In this document: positions 53,501 to 61,400 of the stretch, one piece after another
Position numbering within the stretch: position 1 is the stretch's first letter
Layout of the letters: each line of letters opens with the position of its first letter
Assembly: GCA_041690255.1 (NCBI GenBank)
Contig: JAWLHU010000002.1
Location: forward strand, 62,001-126,000
Direction: 5' to 3'
Source of the DNA: JAWLHU01 sp041690255
GTDB taxonomy: Bacteria > Bacillota > Sulfobacillia > Symbiobacteriales > Symbiobacteriaceae
DNA length: 64,000 nt
The notes under the pieces: model-generated
Told to the model about the DNA's origin: nothing
What the model saw: the letters and a program-made list of their open reading frames with translations, nothing else
The model's database searches: none
Translations under genes and position numbers: made by a program

Positions 53501-54731
53501 CACCTTCACGGTCAAGGTCGAACCGGTCATGGAGGATGAGAAGAAGGTCGCCGAACAGCTCCGCATTCAGATGGAGCTGAACGTGACCGGCGCCGTAGGG
53601 ATCAAGGAGATTCCGAACTTCTTCTACACCCGGGAGGAGACGGCGCTCAAGCTGAGCGCTTCGATCCTGCGGATCCTGAAGACCTACCCCACCCCGGGGG
53701 CAACGCCGCCCGCACCGGGCACGCAGCAGAAGAAATGGCACTACGAGGTGGCCGGCAGCCTGGAGTGGTTCACCCTCAAGCTCTACTTCCTCTCGATCTA
53801 CTTCAAGAAGGTGGGCTTCACCTACAACAGCTTCGCCAAGAAGAAAATGTCCCCCGAGATCGAGCTGGATCCGGAGAACTCCTTCCTGCCGGACGGGCCG
53901 CTGACCTTCCTCTCCATGTTCCTGGACAAGAGCCCGACCAGCGTCACCGGCAGCAACCCGCCTGACCCGGGCGATGACGCCATTGAACTGGGCCTCTCGA
54001 TCCGGATCCCGGACTACTCCACACCGCCCTCGCCGCCGGTGGGCCCGGCCCCAGTGCCGCGCTGGGAGATCACCAACGTGGAGCCCTGGTTTAAGATCAA
54101 GTTCTACCTGGACGGCAGCCCGCTCCGGTTCGGCCTGGGCATTAGCTCGGAGGAGTCCCCCTTCCGGGTCCTCTACTGGATGAAGCCCGAGTTCGCCCTC
54201 TTCGGCCAGGGCTTCTTCGCCGTGGAGTTTGAGCCCGGCATGCTCCGTGGGCTCCAAGTGCTCCTGGAGGTCGGCGCGCTGCTCAGCATTGAGAAGACCC
54301 TGAAGCTCGGCATTCTCAAGGGCGAGGTCTCCCTCTCACTCGGCTTCTACTTCGAGCTGTCGGTCAACGACAACCGGCAGACCAGCGTCGAGGTGACCGG
54401 CTTCCTGCGGCTCTGCGGTACGGTGGGGATCAAGATCATCGAGGTCTCCCTGGAGATCTACCTCGCGGTCACCTACAAGGCGCCGGCCGGTGAGGAGGAC
54501 TACTGGATCGGCACCGCCCGGATCACGATCAAAGTCAAGCTGTGGCTCTTCTCCTTCTCCTGGAGCTATCAGTACACGCAACGCCTCAGCGGCAGCAAGG
54601 GCAGTAACACCGCCTACGCCGTGCCCGATCATGAGGACCAGCCCCTGCTGGCCCGCCATGAGCGCGGTACCCGCAACGCAGTGGCCTACTGCACCGCCTT
54701 CTGCAACAGCGACACGGAAAGGCTGGTGTAA
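50562..54731 (+). CDS. Giant Tat-signal exported protein of unknown family
   Basis: A 1389-residue protein. Near residue 24 it has a twin-arginine signal (LTRRQLLTATTAAALGAGPLAAVL), so it is probably exported folded. The next ~900 residues are beta-rich and repetitive in texture. An acidic linker (LAEEEEEAEAPP) follows at about 965-977. The C-terminal third has long alternating hydrophobic strands (LRFGLGISSEESPFRVLYWMKPEFALFGQGFFAVEF; KLGILKGEVSLSLGFYFELSV), like an amphipathic beta structure. I recognise no domain. Two starts are possible, GTG 50562 or ATG 50574 with GAGGTGA upstream. The upstream 150 bp is AT-rich and may hold the promoter. The next gene starts five bases after the stop. 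Confidence 0.8.
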   Translation: MTTEMGTKRSGGHEQPKARTWGLTRRQLLTATTAAALGAGPLAAVLVGRMVRFRRVGQQRAYFDLNGGPGWAIDTAWFDGEPRLLVEERPDRLLLSLSGARYPGTELPADFTAEILPAEGDEGFARASNLDQATLNLNLSFASLAFTGLPLGAWLAGEVPAEAGATLGDGCRLAGGCALSASGRARASFSPDWTVHVAGPGVGSLTAEGYDLRGDALSVRLPEKGRARLVLARGRQDWPALALPSSAAQGSLSGGKNLFVTATLDLGAASSRLTLQGDSAASRLHFIPAAGLSGADGSPLRVPLTNPTYTVSHANGQVTQSLVAEYSKSPVWVQAKGAVLQLGRTDTTPAFEWHATDRETTAVFFRPAVLAMGISSMQGLLVHPTLANPASAVSLTADGSGLAIDLSAVEITRPEDLLTLRFAFTNMTLKMDDTGLPYLEPTTEGATGTVEITFPPQHIAEEAVPEFDVSVNPRPEPTPPIAHRAAGPTTLTFETGSRIDFTLESLLNWEQFTVPTGGNGELEAPYKLRYQLPAAAAWLHANRPVTGGKWTELWHTRSARALDMPVQTDTDYGSMGKPNFEQSPSEFDRTHLQSQTQTRPIHVENLMLSSLGAWMKANGEWGDTATIQSYFHQMAMGRDGKVVVVYSGYLFPFGHKATLVVVTERKFRKGRAYLYRKKFIVVREPVRSYGDDETGHNNEREFPFRQVEMTTRVTPPLDAAPVANGRFWIKVNKAEYPFRVVTTDWLGERAEFAARLMFVVSSDDGATTAANAQLAIGDYGLLAGLPQRQIELQGQPVAYALPTPGVSGDQTTRLDTGLVELGVTTRTDRPFFRPTVSHAMVRVPAIEQFVAEGQRVKIILHDLYIDHGFDAPNNRWEVFARFDQMWKPSMPASTSGGIATPEINFRALSRRFGAIGLDPVTGTEQYDPTQYFGQNAKVIGALPFAGILSNQTIGPAPGGLSPMTALAEEEEEAEAPPVIPTFTVKVEPVMEDEKKVAEQLRIQMELNVTGAVGIKEIPNFFYTREETALKLSASILRILKTYPTPGATPPAPGTQQKKWHYEVAGSLEWFTLKLYFLSIYFKKVGFTYNSFAKKKMSPEIELDPENSFLPDGPLTFLSMFLDKSPTSVTGSNPPDPGDDAIELGLSIRIPDYSTPPSPPVGPAPVPRWEITNVEPWFKIKFYLDGSPLRFGLGISSEESPFRVLYWMKPEFALFGQGFFAVEFEPGMLRGLQVLLEVGALLSIEKTLKLGILKGEVSLSLGFYFELSVNDNRQTSVEVTGFLRLCGTVGIKIIEVSLEIYLAVTYKAPAGEEDYWIGTARITIKVKLWLFSFSWSYQYTQRLSGSKGSNTAYAVPDHEDQPLLARHERGTRNAVAYCTAFCNSDTERLV

Positions 54732-54736
54732 CGCAA

Positions 54737-57700
54737 ATGGCAGTGAAACAGACCGTCGTCTGGGTGGCGGTCCCCAACGGCACTGGCGAGCGAGGGGTCT
54801 ATCGCCTGTCGGTCATGGCCTTTCCCCGGCTCTTTCCCGCGGCCGGCTCCACCGTGCTGGGCGACTTTGCCGACTTCGTCAACTGGCCCGGCCAGTCCGA
54901 GGGGGTCGGGATCACGGTCGATTTCGGCGGCGGTGTGACGGTCAAGGCGAAGCGGGTGGGGCGAAAGCCGGACATGCCCTCCTGGTCGGTCTTCTTCGAT
55001 CGGAGCACCCCGGTCGACCCCTACGACCAGCCCACGACGATACCGCACACGACCCTGGCCTACCCGGCGGCCCGGATGCACAGCTACCTGCGGACCAAGT
55101 ACCGGGAGGTCGGGCGTCAATCGCCCTGGAGCCCGCCCATTGCCCAGTCGCTGATCACCCGCTTCCACGACGTGGCCCCCGCCGTGATTCGTCAGGGGCA
55201 GGTCTCCGACCTGCTCTACCAGACCCACACGGACTTCACCGGCCGCGGCTACGTGGACGATTTCCGGGTAGATGACGGCCCCGCCCGTGACTGGCTGCGG
55301 ACCAAGCTCTTCCTCCGGCCGCCGGCCATCGTCCGCGATGACCTGAATGGCACGGCGAAGTACCAGGAGGCGGACCTGGACCAGGAGCAGCCCGGAACCG
55401 AGGTGAAGCTCGAGTTTCATCAAATGATCGGGATCCTGAGCCAGCACCCGGACCTGCTCCGGCGCTACGGCCTGGTCATGGACTACGAGTTCAGCGCCCC
55501 GGCCGGAATGCAGCCGTTCGGCGCGCTCCGGGTGATCCCCAAGTGGTCGTCCTCCAAGAAGGTGGCCACCACGAATGCCACGCCGCTCACTCACTACGGC
55601 GAGGGCTTCCTGCCTGCGCCGCGCCCGGAGAATGCGGAGGATATCGCCGGGTGGCTGATCGACGTGAGCCAGAAGCCGCTGCCCGAGCAGAACCGCTACG
55701 AGCTGGTCCATGTCGACCTGGAGAACGGGCTCTTCAAGCTCCAGAAGACGGTGGAGCGGCTGCCACAGCGGGCCGGTGAGCCGGTCACACTCCCGTCGCT
55801 CACCACCGGCGGCCTCTCGCTGGTCCGCAAGTCGACCGCCTGGCGGGAGGCGGAGTGGCGCCGGATCTTCAACGAGAACTATGACGCCCGCATCAATCAT
55901 CCCGAGACGCTGGATATCTATGCCGAGGACCTGCTGAACGGCTTCCGGGTCGATATCGGCGTCGTCCGGTCCGATGACTCCGTGCGCTGGCACTCGCTGC
56001 ACCAGCGGACAACCGCCTATGTCTTCACCCGGTCCAAGCCTCTCACCATGGAGTTCACGGGCGAGGGCTGGGTCTCGCCGGCGGTGGCCGAGCTGGTGCC
56101 GGGGGTGGCCGCCGAGAATCTCATGGTCCCCGCCATGGCGCGCTGGACCGGCTGGTCCCTCTCCGCCCCGCAGGAACCGCAGCCACTGGAGGCCGACGAG
56201 ATCCTGAAGTTCGGCGTGCAGTACCGGGTCATGCCGGGTACCCTGCCCCTGCTCCGGTTCGGCAACCGGTACCGGATGCGCCTTCGCACGGTCAACATTG
56301 CCGGCAACGGCCTGCCCTTCGATCCCAACGCCCCGACCGATGGGGCCACGCCGGCTGTTACCTACCGGCGGCACGAGCTCGTCCACGCCCCGGCCGTGAT
56401 CCCGACCCGGAGCCTCAAACCGGAGGAGAACACCGACTGGCCCGGCGAGTCCGTGGAGCGGCTGGTGGTACGCAGTGAGGGGGAGAGCATGCTGACCGAC
56501 GGCGCCGACCGCCACCTGGCGCCGGCACCGATCTCGGCCGCCCTTTGCGAGACCCACGGCCTCCTGGACGGCCCCACCGGCCCCTCCCCCGCCAAGGTGG
56601 CAATGGCATGGGACCGGGAGCAGATCTCCCCGCCGCCGGTGGCCAACGGCAACACCCTGCAGGTCGACTGGCTGCCCGACCCGCTGGCGCGCGGCGCCGC
56701 CCTGCAGAACCTGCCCGGCGCCTCCAAGATCTACAAGCCGGACTTCTACACCGACATGGCGAGCCCGATCACCGCTGATTCGAAGTGGCCCGACCGGAAG
56801 GGCGTGCGGCTGATCATCAAGGGGATCATCCTGAAGCCGGACCTGACCTGGGAGCCGAAGGAGCCGGCGTGGGACCCCATCAACCGGACCCTGACGGTCT
56901 ACATTGCCCAGAGCGAGCAGGTGACCGTGCCGCTCAGCTCCTACTTCACGGAACAGGACCTGGACCTTATGGCGGTCTGGGAGATGATCACCGAGGGGGC
57001 GGATGCGGGCACCATCAACCAGTTGAAGATCGGCGCCCTGGATGGCCGCCACTGGATGCTGACGCCGTCTCGCAGCCTGACCCTGGTCCACGCCGTGCAG
57101 AAGCCGCTCCAGTCGCCGGACTTCCAGACGATCGGCGCCAGCCGGTCCCTGGGCGAGACGACTGCCCTGCTTTCCGGTGTGGTCGGGATCCACGGCAAGT
57201 CGACCAGCGAGGTGGATGTCGCCGTACAATGGACCGAACCGGTCGATGATCCGGCCTCCGACGAGCCGGTCTGGACCGGCGGCGCCGGCCAGGCGGTCTA
57301 CGTGCCGGTCAACGACCTGAACGCCCGCACAGTCGGCGTCGAGAGCCGGTTTGACTTCCGCGACACGAAGCACCGCAAGCTGGTGATCACCGCCACCGCC
57401 GAGTCCCGGTTCGGCGAGTTCTTCCCCGCCGGGACCGACCTGACGCTCCAGGGTGAGTCGGTGGAGGTGGATCTGCCGAACACAGCCCGCCCGCTGGCGC
57501 CGAAGATCCTCTACGTCGTGCCGACCTTCGGCTGGGAGCGGCCCGAGTCGAACGATGCGGCCACGAAGCGCTCGATCCGCTGGGGCGGCGGGCTCCGGGT
57601 CTACCTGGACCGCCCCTGGTATTCGACCGGTGAGGGCGAAATGCTGGCCGTGATCCTCTATGACCAGCCATCCGGCGGACTGGGTGATCTGATCCGCCGC

Positions 57701-58402
57701 CCGGAGGTGCCCGAGAATCTGAAGACCTGGGTGACGGTCTGGGGCAGCGACCCGCTCTGGCGCTCCCGAGACACCCACGCCGTGCCCCGGCTGGCACACT
57801 TCAAGTCGGCCCTGGCGACCCAGAACGGCCTCACCCTGGAGGAGGCGGGCAGTGCCCCGGTGCTGATCGCCGGCCACATGGTCCAGTACGATGCCGCGAC
57901 CGGGCGCTGGTACTGCGACATTGAGGTCGATGCCGGCCCAGCCTACTTCCCGTTCATCCGGCTGGCTTTGGCCCGGTACCAGCCCAACTCCGTGCCAGGG
58001 GCGCACCTCTCGCCCGTGGTGACGGCAGATATCGTCCAGACCGCTCCCAGCCGCACGGCGACGGTCAGCCGGCTCTCCGCCACTGCCTGCGCCGTGGCGG
58101 TCAGCGGCGAGACTTACAGCGCCGGGCGGGCCGGTCCCGCGGTCGTCGAGGCCACCCTGGAGCAGGCCACACCTGCGTACGGCGGCGACCTGCTCAGCTG
58201 GGCCGCGGTGATCGGCGCCGACGCCAGACCGCTGGTCTTCGGGCTGAAGCGGGAGGGGCTGGCCTGGGTGGGCACGGTCGACCTGCCGGAGCCACCGAGC
58301 GAGACGGTCCGGTACCGTTTGATCGTGCGAGAGTATGAGCAGTTGGTTGGTGACAACGGTCCGATTCGCCGGCTGGTCTACGCCGACGCGATCGAACTCT
58401 AG
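54737..58402 (+). CDS. Giant protein of unknown family, no export signal
   Basis: A 1221-residue protein without signal peptide or membrane helix. The start is MAVKQTVVWVAVPNGTGERGVYRLSVMAFPRLFP. The body is rich in Trp, Pro and Asp with beta-type texture, and the C-terminal ~100 residues (VVEATLEQATPAYGGDLLSWAAVI...VRYRLIVREYEQL) resemble an Ig-like module. I recognise no family or catalytic motif. Five bases separate it from the preceding gene and 24 from the next, so it belongs to the same transcript. The lack of a signal between two exported proteins suggests it is either cytoplasmic, carried out with the Tat-borne partner, or exported by another route. Confidence 0.78.
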   Translation: MAVKQTVVWVAVPNGTGERGVYRLSVMAFPRLFPAAGSTVLGDFADFVNWPGQSEGVGITVDFGGGVTVKAKRVGRKPDMPSWSVFFDRSTPVDPYDQPTTIPHTTLAYPAARMHSYLRTKYREVGRQSPWSPPIAQSLITRFHDVAPAVIRQGQVSDLLYQTHTDFTGRGYVDDFRVDDGPARDWLRTKLFLRPPAIVRDDLNGTAKYQEADLDQEQPGTEVKLEFHQMIGILSQHPDLLRRYGLVMDYEFSAPAGMQPFGALRVIPKWSSSKKVATTNATPLTHYGEGFLPAPRPENAEDIAGWLIDVSQKPLPEQNRYELVHVDLENGLFKLQKTVERLPQRAGEPVTLPSLTTGGLSLVRKSTAWREAEWRRIFNENYDARINHPETLDIYAEDLLNGFRVDIGVVRSDDSVRWHSLHQRTTAYVFTRSKPLTMEFTGEGWVSPAVAELVPGVAAENLMVPAMARWTGWSLSAPQEPQPLEADEILKFGVQYRVMPGTLPLLRFGNRYRMRLRTVNIAGNGLPFDPNAPTDGATPAVTYRRHELVHAPAVIPTRSLKPEENTDWPGESVERLVVRSEGESMLTDGADRHLAPAPISAALCETHGLLDGPTGPSPAKVAMAWDREQISPPPVANGNTLQVDWLPDPLARGAALQNLPGASKIYKPDFYTDMASPITADSKWPDRKGVRLIIKGIILKPDLTWEPKEPAWDPINRTLTVYIAQSEQVTVPLSSYFTEQDLDLMAVWEMITEGADAGTINQLKIGALDGRHWMLTPSRSLTLVHAVQKPLQSPDFQTIGASRSLGETTALLSGVVGIHGKSTSEVDVAVQWTEPVDDPASDEPVWTGGAGQAVYVPVNDLNARTVGVESRFDFRDTKHRKLVITATAESRFGEFFPAGTDLTLQGESVEVDLPNTARPLAPKILYVVPTFGWERPESNDAATKRSIRWGGGLRVYLDRPWYSTGEGEMLAVILYDQPSGGLGDLIRRPEVPENLKTWVTVWGSDPLWRSRDTHAVPRLAHFKSALATQNGLTLEEAGSAPVLIAGHMVQYDAATGRWYCDIEVDAGPAYFPFIRLALARYQPNSVPGAHLSPVVTADIVQTAPSRTATVSRLSATACAVAVSGETYSAGRAGPAVVEATLEQATPAYGGDLLSWAAVIGADARPLVFGLKREGLAWVGTVDLPEPPSETVRYRLIVREYEQLVGDNGPIRRLVYADAIEL

Positions 58403-58426
58403 CGCCGGCGGAAAGGGGCTGTCTTC

Positions 58427-61400
58427 ATGAGGAGATCTATCTGGAAGCGGGCCATTCGCCGGGTGCTGGCGTTGGCAACCACCGTCACGCTGATCACCGG
58501 TCTCTTCCTGGGCCTGGATGTCCGGAGTGCCCAGGCGGCGTGCGGGGCGAATCAGTGGAGCGCCACTTACTACACAGAGGACGCGGAGGGGAACTGGGTG
58601 CAGGCGGCCACCAGCTGCGTGGCGGCCCCAGCCGGCTCCTCCTTCAGCCTGCCCGCCGCACCGGACGCCGTGAAGGATGCCACCACCTACAAGGTGAGCA
58701 TAACCGGCGCCCTGAGCGGCCCCACGGGCTGGTATCAGTTCACGGCTTCGGGAGGGCCCATCTACACGGTGGATGGAATCAATCCCGAGTCGGGCCGTGG
58801 TCGCTGGATCGACCTGGATGCGTCCAACGATCTCTCGATTGAGTATCTTTACGATGCCGGCCACACGGGCTTTACGGTCGCCTGGTCGGCCGCCCCCGCC
58901 TGCGGTACGGTGAGCGAGGTCTACGTGCTTGACGGCGCCAGCGCCCGGCAGGCCGCGGCTGTCCAGTGCGGGGCAGCCCCGACGGCCACCGGCCTGGCCC
59001 GTGCGCCGGCAGACTTCCCCGCCCTGACCGGTGGCTTCACCGCCACCTACTCCGGCGCCCTGTCGCCGGAATCGGACGCCTGGTACCGGTTCATCGGCAC
59101 GACCGGCAGCGGCGAATCGCTCTCCTTCCTGCTGGACGGCGAGCAGATGTTGCCGCCCGGCGCCGAGAGCGGCTACCTGGAGCTGGCGGCGGGGAGCCAT
59201 AACTTCGCCGCCGTCTACACCCACCGCTCCGGCCAGACGGAGTTCGCCGTGGACTGGGAGGTCGTCACCTGCGAGACCGGCAGCTTCCTCGCTGCCTACT
59301 ACGACAAGGCAACGCTGGCGGGGCGGGCCTCCGTGGTCCGCTGCGAGGCGCTGCCCGGCGGGGCGGTGGTCGGTGCGAACCGCTCGGCCAAGTTCACCGG
59401 CCAGGCCTACTTCGAGGGGGGCACCTACAGCTTCACCGGCACCGGTGACCTGACGCTGGGCGCCACCGAGCTGAGCCTGAGCCCTGCGCCCACGACCCGC
59501 GCTGTCGCAGAGGGACTCCAGGAGATGACGCTGGAGGTGACGGCCGGCGCAACCGACGTGACGGTTAACGTCGAGATCATCCACACGGGTACCGGGGTCG
59601 CCCTGCCGCGCTGCCTGGATGGGCTCTATATGCAGGAACTCTCCCAGAACGGCACGCCCGTGCTGCCCAGGACCTGTGTGGCCATGCCCGCCGAGGGGCC
59701 GCCCGCCGGCTACGCGGCCACCTGGACCGGCCGGGTCTGGTTCCAGGGGGGGACGCAGTCCTTCACCGGCGATGGGGTGAGCGATCTCACGGTAGACGGC
59801 GCGGCGGTCAGCGACGGTCAGGTAACGCTGGCGGAAGGGCGGCATGATCTCTCCTTCCGTGCGGCCACACCGGGCACGATCGCCCTGGACCACTGGGTCA
59901 CGGGCTCCTGCCCCGACGGGACCTTCCTCTCCGACTACCAGGTGGGGGGCAGTAGCCGCTTCGGTGCCTGCGAGGCCCGCCCGGCATACGCCGCAGCCAG
60001 CCCGCCTGGGGTGACCGAGCCATTTACCGCCGGCTTCACCAGCCACCAGGCGATCCTGGACGGCGGTCTGTACGAGTTCGTCACCAGCGGCAACGGGAGC
60101 AGCAGGCTCACGGTAGATGCGGTCGAGGGCACCTTCTTCGACCTGCCGGCCGTGGGTCAGTACGCCCCCTCGGTCGGTGAGAATCTGCCTGAGCCCTATT
60201 CGGCCATGCACGACCTGAGCCTCACCTACACGAGTCCGGCCGATGGCCTGGCTGCCGTGGGCCTGACCTGGTCCTCCCCGGCCACGGGAAGCAGCGCTCC
60301 GTTCTGCCCGGAGGGGCTCTATCGGGCGGAGTACTTCCTGAGCGACGACCTCTCCGGCGATCCGTTCCTGACGACCTGCGAGGTCCGGCCGGATCTGACC
60401 CACCAGCGTTGGGGGGCGAACTCGATCCGGTGGACGGGCCGGATCCCCATGGAGGCCGGTGCACAGGGGTTCGTGCTCACCGCCGGGGGCCAGGCCACCC
60501 TCTATATGGATGGCGCCAAGGTCTCGGAGGCCACCGCCACCGGCGGGCTGGACGTGCAGACCACGGCCTGGCAGACGGTGAGCGGCGTCCATGAGGTACA
60601 ACTGGACTGGCTGAACACCGGCGAACTCGCCTTTGCCCGGCTGCGCAACACGCCGCCGACCACCTGCCCGCAGGGAGCCTTCACCGTACGCTGGTACACC
60701 GACGCCTCCCTGGAGACGCAGGTCGGTGAGGACGCCTGCGAAGGCGGTGCCCCCCTGCACGAGTGGGGGTCGCTGGAGCCGGTCCCCGGCGCAGGTCCTG
60801 CCTTCGCTGCGACCTGGACAGGCACGATCGACCTGCCCAAGGGGCACTACCGGTTCTATCTCCAATCCATCGGCGGGGTGAAGGTAGCGTTCGACGGGGA
60901 TGATCTCTTCGTGGATTACCACCCCGACGTGGGTTACCGCGCTCTGGACCTCTGGACCGCCGGGGCGCACGCGGCGGATGCAGAGGTGACGCTGGATTCC
61001 TCGAGCCCCCATACGATCACCATCTCCTACGCCAAGAACCCGCTCGGGGAGGACGCCTACCCCTCCAGCGCGGCGCTCAAGTTCTGGTGGGAGCCGGCCG
61101 GCACCCCGGTCCTCTCGGCCGCCAAGCTCCAGGGCGACCAGGTGGTCCTGACCTACAGCGACGCCCTCGATCTGCGGACCAAGCCCGGTCCGACATCCTT
61201 CCAGGTGACCGACCTGGAGGAGCAGCCGGTCACCGTGATCAGCACGAGCATCAGCGGGTCAGATCTCACCCTGGCCCTCGATCCTGGCTTTGAGGGCGAC
61301 GCCGTGATCGTCCGCTACGATCCGGCCAGCGGCGGCTCCCTGCGTGCCCGGACGGTCTCCAGCCTGCCGGCCCGCAACCTGGCCCGGGGCAAGAGCCCTG

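Noticed and set aside
54686..61012. A minus-strand open frame of about 2100 codons opposite the giant genes
   Set aside because: It is the mirror of GC-rich codon bias on the + strand. It has an implausible composition (rich in G, R, H, Q, P), spans two real genes and has no ribosome site or domains.
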